This document shows positions 1 through 10,573 of a DNA stretch of 50,347 nucleotides, in pieces. How positions within the stretch are numbered: position 1 is the stretch's first letter; each line of letters starts with the position of its first letter. This DNA is from Erythrobacter sp. (GTDB taxonomy: Bacteria > Pseudomonadota > Alphaproteobacteria > Sphingomonadales > Sphingomonadaceae): assembly GCF_023653175.1 (NCBI RefSeq), contig NZ_JAMNXL010000007.1:1-50347 (forward strand). Reading direction: 5' to 3'. The notes beneath the pieces are model-generated. The model had not been told where the DNA came from. It searched no databases and saw nothing but the letters and a program-made list of their open reading frames with translations. The position numbers and the translations under genes are program-made.

Positions 1-2088
1 ATCCCGCGCGGGCCCGAGGTGGTCAGCACCAAGGCCGAGCCGGTGACGCTGGCGACGGACAAGCGCGACACCATCACCGATCAGGTGCCGGTCACCCGCA
101 TCATGCGCAGCTGGACGGGGCCCGCGATCAACCACCCTGACGCGGTGCCGCTTGCGGCCGGGCTGTCGGTGCTGGGCGGGCTCGCTTCCTCGCGGCTCGA
201 CAATGCGCTGGTGCGCGGCGATCAAGTCGCGGTCTCGGTCAGCGCCAATGCCCAGCAGCACGAACAATTGAGCTTCCTCCAGGCGCAGATGGACGTGAAG
301 CCGGGGGTCGACCCGGCGGTGGCCGAGGCCAAGTTCAATGCGATCATCGACGAACTGGTCGCGCGCGGGCCGACGCAGGACGAGCTTGCCCGCGCCGCGA
401 CCCAGATCGTTTCCGGGCAGATCGACGCACTGGAACAGGTCGGCGGCTTCGGCGGCAAGGGCATCACTCTCGCCGAGGGGCTGCTCTACACCGGCGATCC
501 GGCGTACTACAAGAAGGCGCTGGAAGGCTTCGCCCGGCTCACCCCCGAACAGGTGCAGGGCGCCATGCAGCGCTGGCTCGGCCGGCCGTCCTACACGCTC
601 ACCATCCAGCCGGGCGAGCGCACGCTCGACGGCGGCAAGATGGGCGGCTGGGGTGACGAGGACACCGCCGCGGCGATCACTCCCGATCCCAAGACCCCGC
701 TCACCGTCTCCCGCACCGCGCCCCCGCGCGAAGCCCCTGCGGTCGCGCCGGTCGGGGCGCTGACCTTCCCCGCGGTCGAAACCGCGCGGCTGACGAATGG
801 CATGGAGGTTTCGCTGGCGCGGCGCACCGCGATCCCCAAGGTCAGCGTCGCGATCACCTTCGATGCCGGCAACGCCGCCGACGGCCCGGCGCGCGCGGGC
901 ACGCAGTCGCTGATGATGGGCTTGCTCGAAGAGGGCACGCTGACCCTCACCGCAGAGCAGATCGCGATCGAGAAAGAACGCCTCGGCGCCTCGATCTCGG
1001 CCGGGGCGGGCACTGATACGAGCATCGTGCAGATGAACGCGCTGACCGTGAACCTCGCCCCCTCGCTGGCGCTGATGTCCGAGATCGTCCGCAATCCGGC
1101 CTTCAACGAGGCGGATGTCGCGCGGGTGAAGGCCCAGCGGCTGGCGGCAATCGCGCAGGAGCGCGCCAATCCCATCGGCCTTGCGCAGCGCGCCATCGGC
1201 CCGATCCTCTACGGCCCCGACCACCCCTATGGCAGCGTCGGCGCACGCGGCCTGCCCGAGGTCATCACCGCGCTCGATCCGGCGGCATTGCGCGCCGAAC
1301 ACGGCCGCTGGCTGCGTCCTGACAATGCCCGCATCACCGTGGTTGGCGACATCACCATGCCCGAACTGGTCGCTGCGCTCGAGAAGTCCTTCGGCGACTG
1401 GAAGGCGCCGGCCGGATCGAAGCCGCTCAAGAACCTCGACGCCGCGGTGCCGCCTGCGGTCTCGCGGCTGGTGGTGATCGACCGCCCCAACAGCCCGCAG
1501 AGCGTGCTGCTGCTCGGCCGGGTGCTGCCGCTGCGCGGGACTGACGGCGGGCGCGAGGCGCTCGACCTTGCCAACGAGGTGATCGGCGACGGCTTCCTGT
1601 CGCGCCTCAACATGGATCTGCGCGAGGAGAAGAGCTGGACCTATGGCATCCGCAGCGGCATCAGCGCCGGGGCGGGGCCGCGCGCCTTCAGCGTCTTCAC
1701 CCCGGTGCAGTCCGACCGCACGGCGGATTCGATCCGCGCGATCCTCGGCAACCTCGAAGCCTTCCCGGCCAGCAAGGGGGTCGACCAGACCGAGCTCCAG
1801 CGGGTGACCGAGGGCAATATCCGCGGCCTGCCCAACCGCTTCGAGACGAATGGCCAGGTGCTCTCGGCGGTGCTCGGCAACCAGTTGCTCGGGCGGCCGG
1901 CCGATTACCAGACGCAGCTGCCGGACATCTACCGCGCCATCGACGCCGCCAAGATCAACGCGGCGGCCGACCAGTATCTCGGCAAGGACGATCTGGTGAT
2001 CGTGGTGGTCGGCGATCGCAAGCAGATCGACAGCCAGCTCGAGACGCTCGGCATGCCGGTCGAATATCTGGAAGCCGACAAGCTCTGA
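1..2088 (+). CDS. M16 family metallopeptidase, C-terminal part (5' end outside window)
   Basis: The frame is open from base 1, so this is the 3' part of a longer gene; the GTG at 19 is only the first in-frame start-like codon. The visible 695 or so residues hold the end of one M16 half, a Pro/Ala-rich linker (about residues 225-250), then a complete second M16 half. In that half the helix that carries HxxEH in active M16 domains reads GTQSLMMGLLEEGT. It has no His pair, so this is the non-catalytic half and the zinc site must lie upstream of the window. The motif REEKSWTYGI (about residue 540) is the Arg/Tyr substrate-binding signature of M16 C-terminal domains. Family members are typically periplasmic, processing-protease-like zinc peptidases of about 900-960 residues in proteobacteria. 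The substrate is unknown. The family call is firm. Confidence 0.93.
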   Translation: MPRGPEVVSTKAEPVTLATDKRDTITDQVPVTRIMRSWTGPAINHPDAVPLAAGLSVLGGLASSRLDNALVRGDQVAVSVSANAQQHEQLSFLQAQMDVKPGVDPAVAEAKFNAIIDELVARGPTQDELARAATQIVSGQIDALEQVGGFGGKGITLAEGLLYTGDPAYYKKALEGFARLTPEQVQGAMQRWLGRPSYTLTIQPGERTLDGGKMGGWGDEDTAAAITPDPKTPLTVSRTAPPREAPAVAPVGALTFPAVETARLTNGMEVSLARRTAIPKVSVAITFDAGNAADGPARAGTQSLMMGLLEEGTLTLTAEQIAIEKERLGASISAGAGTDTSIVQMNALTVNLAPSLALMSEIVRNPAFNEADVARVKAQRLAAIAQERANPIGLAQRAIGPILYGPDHPYGSVGARGLPEVITALDPAALRAEHGRWLRPDNARITVVGDITMPELVAALEKSFGDWKAPAGSKPLKNLDAAVPPAVSRLVVIDRPNSPQSVLLLGRVLPLRGTDGGREALDLANEVIGDGFLSRLNMDLREEKSWTYGIRSGISAGAGPRAFSVFTPVQSDRTADSIRAILGNLEAFPASKGVDQTELQRVTEGNIRGLPNRFETNGQVLSAVLGNQLLGRPADYQTQLPDIYRAIDAAKINAAADQYLGKDDLVIVVVGDRKQIDSQLETLGMPVEYLEADKL

Positions 2089-2224
2089 GGAGCGCGGCGG
2101 AAAAAGGGAATGCGGTCAGCGCGCGACAGCCGGAAACCGGTTGAAGCGCGCTGACATCAGTGTAAATAACGCGAGCAACCGAGCCGGGTCACCCATGGTC
2201 CGGACCACAAGGAGGAGATGGATC

Positions 2225-2524
2225 ATGTCCGTTGCAGGTACCTACAAGACCACCGTCAAGAGCCCGATGGGCGACCAGTCCGGCACCCTCACCGTGGTGC
2301 CCGATGGCGACACCTTCTCGGGCTCGCTGATCGGCAGCCTCGGCTCGATGGACATTGCCGGCGGCACGGTCGAGGGCAACACCATCAAGTGGAAGATGAA
2401 CATGGTCGTGCCGATGCCGATGACGCTCGATTGCGAAGCGACCATCGACGGCGACACCCTGACCGGCTCGGTCAACGCCGGCGCCTTCGGCGCGATGCCG
2501 CTGTCGGGCACCCGCGAGGGCTGA
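2225..2524 (+). CDS. Small conserved-looking beta-rich protein of unknown function
   Basis: The product has 99 residues. I chose the ATG at 2225 because AAGGAGGAG ends about seven bases upstream; the frame also stays open to a TTG at 2141, but that lacks a ribosome site. The protein has no signal peptide or membrane helix. It alternates short Thr/Gly/Ser-rich strands (TYKTTVKSP, SGTLTVV, FSGSLIG, GNTIKWKM, TLTGSV), suggesting a small cytoplasmic beta-barrel or beta-sandwich, perhaps a lipid- or ligand-binding fold. A strong terminator follows at 2551-2582, so it is probably monocistronic. I do not recognise the family and assign no function. Confidence 0.75.
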   Translation: MSVAGTYKTTVKSPMGDQSGTLTVVPDGDTFSGSLIGSLGSMDIAGGTVEGNTIKWKMNMVVPMPMTLDCEATIDGDTLTGSVNAGAFGAMPLSGTREG

Positions 2525-2550
2525 TTGCCCGCACCGTGACGGCTTCAAGA

Positions 2551-2582
2551 GGCCGCCGGGGTTCGCGCCCCGGCGGCCTTTT
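2551..2582 (+). terminator. Rho-independent terminator after the small protein gene
   Basis: GGCCGCCGGGG (2551-2561) and CCCCGGCGGCC (2568-2578) form a perfect 11-bp stem with a six-base loop, followed by TTTT (2579-2582). It lies 26 bases after the stop codon at 2524. Confidence 0.88.
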
Positions 2583-2614
2583 CGTGTCGGGGGCGTGGCC
2601 CTGCGCAATCCCGC

Positions 2615-2641
2615 CCCCATCCGACCAAGGTCTAGCTATCC
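2615..2641. promoter_or_regulatory. Candidate CrbR-type operator upstream of the MHS symporter
   Basis: The sequence CCCCATCCGACCAAGGTCT followed by AGCTATCC closely matches one in the acs/porin intergenic region (10479-10508): 17 of 19 bases in the core, plus a second shared block CTATCC at slightly different spacing. The core holds the dyad GAC-N4-GTC. It sits about 90 bases before the symporter ATG. Assignment to the neighbouring LuxR-type response regulator is inference from shared occurrence. Confidence 0.5.
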
Positions 2642-2730
2642 CCGCAGGCCCGAACGCGCGAGTTTGCAAGGCCTCGGCAGGTGCGGCAGGATCGCCGCGC
2701 AGGACCGGGCGCACAAGCGGGAGAGCGATT

Positions 2731-4401
2731 ATGGCAACGGCATATGACGGCGCGCTGCCCAAGCACCACGAGGCCACGGGGACCGAAAAGCGCGTCATCC
2801 TCGCCTCGTCGCTGGGGACGGTGTTCGAGTGGTACGACTTCTACCTCTATGGCCTCCTGGCCACGATCATCTCGGCACAATTCTTTTCGGGGGTGAACGA
2901 GACCACCGGCTTCATCTTCGCCCTCGCGGCCTTTGCCGCCGGCTTTGCGGTCCGGCCCTTCGGCGCACTGGTGTTCGGGCGGCTGGGCGATCTGGTCGGG
3001 CGCAAATACACCTTCCTCGTGACCATGGGCCTGATGGGCGCATCGACCTTCACGGTCGGCGTGCTGCCTTCCTATGTCAGCATCGGAGTCGCGGCACCGA
3101 TCATGCTGGTGCTGCTGCGGCTGCTGCAGGGCCTCGCGCTGGGCGGCGAATACGGCGGCGCTGCCACCTATGTCGCCGAGCACGCGCCCAACAACAAGCG
3201 CGGGCTCTATACCAGCTTCATCCAGACCACCGCGACGCTCGGCCTGTTCGCCGCGCTGCTGGTGGTGATCGGCACCCGCACTCTCATCGGCGAGGAGGCC
3301 TTCAAGGACTGGGGCTGGCGCGTGCCGTTCCTCGTTTCGGCGGTGCTGCTCGGCGTGTCACTGTGGATCCGCATGCAGCTGCAGGAAAGCCCGGTCTTCC
3401 AGAAGATGAAGGACGAAGGCACCAATTCCAAGGCGCCGATCTCGGAGGCCTTCGGCAACTGGAAGAACGGCCGCTGGGCGCTCATCGCGCTGCTTGGCGC
3501 GGTCGCGGGGCAGGCGGTGGTGTGGTACACTGGCCAGTTCTACGCCTTGTTCTTCCTCGAGAAGATGCTGCTGGTTGACGGTGCTACCACCAACATCCTG
3601 ATCGCGGTGGCGCTGGCCATCGGCACACCGTTTTTCGTCTTCTTCGGCTGGCTGTCGGACAAGATCGGGCGCAAAAAGATCATCCTGACCGGCTGCGCGC
3701 TGGCCGCGGTCACCTACTTCCCCGCCTTCCACATGCTGGCCGAGGCCGCCAACCCGGCGCTCGCCCAGGCGCAGGCAGCGGCGCCGGTCAGCGTGATCGT
3801 CAACAATAACGAGTGCTCAGTGCAGTTCGACCCGATTGGCAAGAACAAGTTCGATGCCAAGAGCTGCGACATCGCCAAGTCGTTCCTCGCCAAGAGCGCG
3901 GTAAGCTACAGCAACACGCAAGCGGCTGCAGGTGCCATCGCGCAGGTCAAGGTGGGGGCCCAGACCTTCACCGCGCCCGATCCGGCCAAGGTGACGGGCG
4001 AGGAGCGCAAGGCGGCCATCGATGCCTTCCAGAAGGAGGTGAAGGCGGCGCTCGCCCAGGCGGGATACCCCGCCAAGGCGGACCCGGACGCGATGAACAC
4101 CGTCATGGTGGTCGCGGTGCTGACCTACCTCGTGCTGCTGGTGACGATGGTCTATGGGCCGATCGCCGCGCTGCTGGTGGAGCTGTTCCCCACCCGCATC
4201 CGTTACACCGCGATGAGCCTGCCCTACCACATCGGCAACGGCTGGTTCGGCGGCTTCCTGCCCACCACCGCCTTCGCGATGGTCGCGGCGACGGGGGATA
4301 TCTACTACGGGCTGTGGTATCCGATCATCATCTGCGCGCTCACCGTGGTGGCGGGGCTGCTGTTCCTCCCCGAAACCTTCAAGCGCAACATCGACGACTG
4401 A
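2731..4401 (+). CDS. MHS-family MFS symporter with a large periplasmic insertion (probable carboxylate:H+ symporter)
   Basis: The product has 556 residues. I chose the ATG at 2731, preceded by GGGAGAG. Open frame upstream to 2218 covers the terminator and operator and is not coding. MHS hallmarks are SSLGTVFEWYDFYLYG at the start of helix 1, GRLGDLVGRK between helices 2 and 3, GGEYGGAATYVAEHAP in helix 4, and DKIGRKK in the second half. Helices 9 and 10 are separated by about 100 extra residues (about 350-452) with two Cys (NECSVQF and KSCDIAK); standard MHS proteins have about 430-450 residues. By topology this insertion faces the periplasm and may be disulphide-bonded. The family moves proline, shikimate, citrate, ketoglutarate and other acids. 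The shared operator motif with acs suggests a substrate that feeds acetyl-CoA. The substrate itself is not determined. Confidence 0.9.
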   Translation: MATAYDGALPKHHEATGTEKRVILASSLGTVFEWYDFYLYGLLATIISAQFFSGVNETTGFIFALAAFAAGFAVRPFGALVFGRLGDLVGRKYTFLVTMGLMGASTFTVGVLPSYVSIGVAAPIMLVLLRLLQGLALGGEYGGAATYVAEHAPNNKRGLYTSFIQTTATLGLFAALLVVIGTRTLIGEEAFKDWGWRVPFLVSAVLLGVSLWIRMQLQESPVFQKMKDEGTNSKAPISEAFGNWKNGRWALIALLGAVAGQAVVWYTGQFYALFFLEKMLLVDGATTNILIAVALAIGTPFFVFFGWLSDKIGRKKIILTGCALAAVTYFPAFHMLAEAANPALAQAQAAAPVSVIVNNNECSVQFDPIGKNKFDAKSCDIAKSFLAKSAVSYSNTQAAAGAIAQVKVGAQTFTAPDPAKVTGEERKAAIDAFQKEVKAALAQAGYPAKADPDAMNTVMVVAVLTYLVLLVTMVYGPIAALLVELFPTRIRYTAMSLPYHIGNGWFGGFLPTTAFAMVAATGDIYYGLWYPIIICALTVVAGLLFLPETFKRNIDD

Positions 4402-4425
4402 GCCAGCCCGCAAGGGTCGCAAGGG

Positions 4426-4457
4426 AGGGGCGGCGTCCGCGAGGGCGCCGCCCCTTT
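4426..4457 (+). terminator. Rho-independent terminator after the MHS symporter
   Basis: AGGGGCGGCG (4426-4435) pairs perfectly with CGCCGCCCCT (4446-4455) around a ten-base loop, followed by TT. It lies 25 bases after the symporter stop codon and before the sensor kinase gene. Confidence 0.78.
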
Positions 4458-4508
4458 GCTTGTGGGCGCGGTTGCGGTAGCTTCCTGCATGAGGGAGAGG
4501 ATGGGGTC

Positions 4509-7500
4509 ATGATGCTGGGCGCGGCTCTCGCGGCCGCCACACTTTATCTGGGCGCGCTGTTCTGGCTGGCCGCGTGGCGCGACCGGCAGGGCGCAGCCAC
4601 TGGCTGGCTCCAGAGGCGCTCGGGCACGATCTACGGCCTCAGCCTTGCGGTCTATTGTTCGAGCTGGACCTTTTTCGGCGGGGTGGGAACCGCCGCCACC
4701 GCGGGGCTCGACTATCTGGCGATCTACCTCGGCCCGATCCTCGTCTTCACCCTGGGCTTCGGGCTCGTCAAAAAGATCCTCGCGCAGGCCAAGGCGCAGC
4801 ATTCGACCTCGATCGCCGACTTCCTGTCCGCCCGCTACGGCAAGAGCGCCAGCCTCGCCGCGCTGGTCACGGTCATCGCCAGCGCGGGGACGCTGCCCTA
4901 CATGGCTCTCCAGCTGCAATCGGTCGGCACGACCCTGCTGCTGATGGCCCCCGACCTGCGCGCGCAGGTGGCGGCGGACGAGCTGGTGCTGATCGTGGCC
5001 GCGCTGATGGGGCTGTTCGCGATCCTGTTCGGCTCGCGCCGCGCCGACCGGCCGGGGAACAATGCAGGGCTGGTGCTGACCATCGCGCTGGAGGCGGTGG
5101 TCAAGCTCGCCGCGCTACTTGCGGTGGCTGCGCTGGCGCTGTGGTGGCTGGTCAGCAGCGGCGGCGCGCCGCTTCCGGCCAGCCCGGTGCTGCTTGCCCC
5201 CGGCCAGCTCGACGCGCGCTTTGCGGTCCTCACGCTTATCGCCGGCACCGCGATCCTGTGCCTGCCGCGCCAGTTCCATATGAGCTTCATCGAGGCCCCG
5301 GGCGAACGTGCTTCGCCCGCGATGCGCTGGGTGCTGCCGGCCTATCTCGCCGTGACCGCCGCGGTGATCGTGCCGATCGTGCTGGCGGGCCTCGCGCTGC
5401 TCCCGGCGGGGACCGATCCCGACACCATCGTGCTCGCCCTCCCCCTCGCCCGCGACGCTCCGTGGCTGGCAGTGCTGGTGTTCCTCGGCGGCTTTTCGGC
5501 GGCGACCGGCATGATCGTGGTCGCCTGCGTGGCGCTGTCGATCATGATCACCAACGACCTTGTCGCCCCGCTGCTGCTGCGCCGCGCGCTGGCCGGGCGC
5601 GGCGACCGCAGCCGCATCGCGGGCCGCCTGTTGCTGATCCGCCGCGTGGTAATCGCCGCGCTGCTCGCCGCGGCCTATGCCTTCTACCGCGGCTTTGCCG
5701 GGGTGACCGACCTTGCCGGCATGGGCACCCTCGCCTTTGCCGCCGCCGCGCAGTTCGCGCCGGGGCTGGTGCTGGGCATGGTGAGCCAGCACGGCAACCG
5801 CGCAGGCATGCTGACGGGCCTCGCGACCGGCTTTGCGCTGTGGCTCGCGCTGCTTATCTGGCCCGCAGCGAGCGACACCGTGCCGCTGGTCAGTATCCAC
5901 CCCGATCCGCTGGTTTCGGGCGTGGTCCTGAGCCTCGGGATCAACATCGCGCTCTACTGGCTGGTCTCGGCGCTGGTGCGCCCTTCGCTGCTCGACCAGG
6001 CGCAGGCCGCCGCGTTCGTGGGCACGCCGATGCCCGGAGAGCTCCCCCGCCACGCCACCGCCAAGCGGCTGGGCGACGTGCGCGCGCTGCTCGCCCAGTT
6101 CGTCGGGCGCGAGCGGGCCGATGCCGCACTCGCCCCCTTGCAGATGCGCAACGGCGATCCGGCGGGCGCGGCGGTGCTGGAGCTGGCGGAGCGGGTTATC
6201 TCGGGCGTGATCGGCACGTCCTCGGCGCGGATGCTGGTGGGTTCATGGGCAGGAGGCGATCCGATCCCGCTGCCCGAGGTCGTCGCGATGTTCGACGAGA
6301 CCCAGCGCCGCCTGTCCTTTTCCGCCGAGCTGCTCCAGACCGCGATCGAATCGATCGACCAGGGCGTAGCGCTGGTCGACGGCGAGATGCGGCTGGTGGC
6401 ATGGAACAGCCGCTACCAGCAGCTGTTCGACCTGCCCGACAAGCTCGTCACCGTCGGCACCCCGATTGCCGACCTCATCCGCTTCAACCTTGCGCGCGGG
6501 GCGCTCAGCGAGGCCGAGATCGGCGCGCAGGTCGAGCGCCGGCTCGCCTATATGCGCGCCGGGACCGAGCACCGGATCGAGCGGGTGCAGCATGACGGAC
6601 GTGTGCTCCGGATCGTCGGCGCGCCCACGCCCGGCGGCGGCTACACCACCTCCTACACCGACATCACGCTGGACCGCCGGGCCGAGCAGGCGCTGGAGGA
6701 CAAGGTCGCCGAGCGTACCCGCCAGCTCAGCGAAGCCAATGCGCTGCTGGCGCAGGCGACCCAGTCCAAGACCCGCTTCCTTGCCGCAGCGAGCCACGAT
6801 CTGATCCAGCCGCTCAACGCCGCGCGCCTGTTCGCCTCCGCGCTCGGCGAGGAGGTGAACGGGAAAGCGGCCTTGGAGCGGCTGGTCGCCGATCTCGATG
6901 GCTCGATTGTTGCGGCCGACCGGCTGATCCGCGTGCTGCTGGAGATTTCCAAGCTCGACAGCGGCGGGGTGGTGCCTGCGCCTGAGCCCATCGCGCTCGA
7001 CCAGCTATTCGAGGACGTCGCGCGCGAGTTCACCCTGCAAGCGCAGGCCAAGGGGCTCAAGCTAAGGCGCGTGCGGACAAGCGTATGGGTGATGGCCGAC
7101 CGCGCGCTGCTGACCGCCGTGCTGCGCAACCTCATCGGCAATGCGGTGCGCTACACCTCCAAGGGCGGCGTGCTGATCGGGGTGCGGCGGCGCGGCGCGG
7201 CGGCGGTGATCTGCGTTCACGACACCGGAAGGGGGATCGCGCCCGAGGACATCGAGCGCATCTTCGGCGAGTTCGAGCGCGGTGCCTCGACCGACCGCGA
7301 GGGGTTGGGCCTTGGCCTCGCCATCGTCCGGCGCGCGGCGCGGCTGCTTGCGGTGGAGGTGGAAACGACCTCGCGCCCCGGCCGCGGCAGCCGCTTTGCG
7401 CTGGCCATGCCGGTGCTGCGGCGCGAGGCGGCTCCGGCAGTCAGGCTTGTGCCCGCGCGCAGCACGGCAGGGTTGGGCGCGGCGCGGGTGCTGGTGGTCG

Positions 7501-7883
7501 ACAACGACCCCGCCGCCCTCGCCGCGACTGCCGCGCTGCTGACCCGCTGGGGGCTGCAGGTGACGACCGCCGCCAGCCTTGCCGAGGCGCGAGCAGCGGC
7601 ACCGCTCGCTCCCGAGCTTGCGATCATGGATTACCGGCTCGACGATGAGGAACGCGGCGATGCGGCCTTCGCGGCGCTGTGCGAGGATTGGGGCAGCCGC
7701 TGCCCCGCGATCCTGCTCACCGCGGAGGGCTCCGAGGAGACCGAGTGGGCCGCCGCGCGCATGCTTGCCAACCGCCTGCTCAAGCCCGCCCCGCCCGCCG
7801 CGCTGCGCGCGCTGATCGCTACCGCGCTGGCGCAGGGCCGCGATAACGCGGCTCAGGCCCTCGCCGGATCTGCCACCGGCTGA
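4509..7883 (+). CDS. crbS: CrbS/MxtR-like hybrid sensor histidine kinase with sodium/solute-symporter-like membrane domain
   Basis: The product has 1124 residues and starts at tandem ATGs (4509, 4512) after GAGGGAGAGG. Residues 1-500 or so form a polytopic domain of about 13 helices resembling the SSS/SLC5 family. A PAS domain follows (about 610-720, AIESIDQGVALVDGEMRLVAWN), then a dimerisation domain with the phospho-His in AASHDLIQPLNAARL (about 762). The ATPase domain has an N box (LIGNAVRYT), a G1 box (DTGRGI) and GLGLGLAIV. The C-terminal receiver has Asp in AIMDYRLDD (about 1040) and Lys in LLKPAPP. This order is that of CrbS of Vibrio and MxtR of Pseudomonas, which control acs during the acetate switch. 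The adjacent response regulator and acs support orthology. Its 3' end overlaps the convergent regulator gene by 31 bases. Whether the membrane domain transports or only senses is unknown. Confidence 0.88.
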   Translation: MMLGAALAAATLYLGALFWLAAWRDRQGAATGWLQRRSGTIYGLSLAVYCSSWTFFGGVGTAATAGLDYLAIYLGPILVFTLGFGLVKKILAQAKAQHSTSIADFLSARYGKSASLAALVTVIASAGTLPYMALQLQSVGTTLLLMAPDLRAQVAADELVLIVAALMGLFAILFGSRRADRPGNNAGLVLTIALEAVVKLAALLAVAALALWWLVSSGGAPLPASPVLLAPGQLDARFAVLTLIAGTAILCLPRQFHMSFIEAPGERASPAMRWVLPAYLAVTAAVIVPIVLAGLALLPAGTDPDTIVLALPLARDAPWLAVLVFLGGFSAATGMIVVACVALSIMITNDLVAPLLLRRALAGRGDRSRIAGRLLLIRRVVIAALLAAAYAFYRGFAGVTDLAGMGTLAFAAAAQFAPGLVLGMVSQHGNRAGMLTGLATGFALWLALLIWPAASDTVPLVSIHPDPLVSGVVLSLGINIALYWLVSALVRPSLLDQAQAAAFVGTPMPGELPRHATAKRLGDVRALLAQFVGRERADAALAPLQMRNGDPAGAAVLELAERVISGVIGTSSARMLVGSWAGGDPIPLPEVVAMFDETQRRLSFSAELLQTAIESIDQGVALVDGEMRLVAWNSRYQQLFDLPDKLVTVGTPIADLIRFNLARGALSEAEIGAQVERRLAYMRAGTEHRIERVQHDGRVLRIVGAPTPGGGYTTSYTDITLDRRAEQALEDKVAERTRQLSEANALLAQATQSKTRFLAAASHDLIQPLNAARLFASALGEEVNGKAALERLVADLDGSIVAADRLIRVLLEISKLDSGGVVPAPEPIALDQLFEDVAREFTLQAQAKGLKLRRVRTSVWVMADRALLTAVLRNLIGNAVRYTSKGGVLIGVRRRGAAAVICVHDTGRGIAPEDIERIFGEFERGASTDREGLGLGLAIVRRAARLLAVEVETTSRPGRGSRFALAMPVLRREAAPAVRLVPARSTAGLGAARVLVVDNDPAALAATAALLTRWGLQVTTAASLAEARAAAPLAPELAIMDYRLDDEERGDAAFAALCEDWGSRCPAILLTAEGSEETEWAAARMLANRLLKPAPPAALRALIATALAQGRDNAAQALAGSATG

Positions 7884-8491
7884 TCGACATCGAGCTTTGC
7901 GGCGAGCAGCACCGCCTGCGTCCGGCTGCCGACCCCGAGCTTGCGCAGGATCGCGGTGATATGCGCCTTCACCGTCGCCTCGGAGATCGCGAGTTCATAG
8001 GCGATCTGCTTGTTGAGCAGGCCTTGTCTGATGCCCGCCAGAATGCGCCGCTGGGCGGGCGTCAGGCTTGCGATCCGGGCGAGATCATCGTCCGTGCCCG
8101 CGGCGGTTTCGGGGAACCACGCATCGCCATCGCGCACCGCGGCGAGGCCCTCGCGCATCGCCTCGAGGCTCGCCGACTTGGGGATGAACCCCGCCGCGCC
8201 CAGTTGCGCCGCCGCCGCCGCGACCCGCGGCTCCTCGGAGGCCGATACGATGACGACGGGCAGCGCGGGGTAATCCTGACGCAGGTCCATCAGCACCGAC
8301 AACCCTGAGGAATCCGCCATATGCAGGTCGAGCAGCAGCGCCTCCGCGCCGCCATCGGCCAGCGCGGTGCGCGCCTCGGCTGCGCTCGAGGCCTCGATGA
8401 TCGCGCCTCCCTCCCACACCTTGCCGACCGCATGGGCCAGCGCGCTGCGGAACAGCGGATGATCATCGGCAATGATGATGCGCCCCCCCAT
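7853..8491 (-). CDS. crbR: CrbR/ErdR-like LuxR/NarL-family response regulator
   Basis: The product has 212 residues. The receiver has the acidic pair in IIADDHP, the phospho-acceptor Asp in LLLDLHMADSSG, Thr/Ser position VIVSASEE and Lys in FIPKSAS. The C-terminal LuxR helix-turn-helix (about 140-205) reads LTPAQRRILAGIRQGLLNKQIAYELAISEATVKAHITAILRKLG split across its helices. The start lies four bases after the acs stop codon on the same strand, so acs and this gene form an operon. The 3' end overlaps the convergent kinase gene by 31 bases. CrbR-type regulators activate acs directly; a likely target motif is at 10479-10508 and 2615-2641. Orthology rests on domain type and synteny, since many NarL-family proteins look alike. 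Confidence 0.87.
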   Translation of the reverse strand: MGGRIIIADDHPLFRSALAHAVGKVWEGGAIIEASSAAEARTALADGGAEALLLDLHMADSSGLSVLMDLRQDYPALPVVIVSASEEPRVAAAAAQLGAAGFIPKSASLEAMREGLAAVRDGDAWFPETAAGTDDDLARIASLTPAQRRILAGIRQGLLNKQIAYELAISEATVKAHITAILRKLGVGSRTQAVLLAAKLDVDQPVADPARA

Positions 8492-8495
8492 CGAA

Positions 8496-10427
<1,932 letters not shown>

Positions 10428-10478
10428 CTCGACTCTCCCTAATTCTCGGCCTTCTTTTACATCAGGCTACACGCCCCG

Positions 10479-10508
10479 CCCCATCAGACAAAGGTCTTAC
10501 GACTATCC
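10479..10508. promoter_or_regulatory. Candidate CrbR-type operator between acs and the porin
   Basis: The sequence CCCCATCAGACAAAGGTCT followed by TACGACTATCC contains the inverted repeat AGAC-AAAG-GTCT. It matches the site upstream of the MHS symporter (2615-2641) at 17 of 19 core positions. It lies 52 bases from the acs start and about 66 bases from the porin start, suited to dual control. The protein that binds it is inferred. Confidence 0.55.
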
Positions 10509-10573
10509 GCTAGCTGTCCGGCCCTCCCGGTTCGTCCCATTCTGCCAGTCATAAGAGAGGATGGGAGGAACGC

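Noticed and set aside
2218..2730. Upstream extension of the MHS symporter to 2218
   Set aside because: The stretch overlaps the small protein gene, a terminator and the operator motif; ATG 2731 has a ribosome site and begins the conserved N terminus.
4574..6595. 673-residue plus-strand open frame within the sensor kinase
   Set aside because: It is a shifted frame of the kinase gene; the Arg/Pro/Gly-rich product shows no domain.
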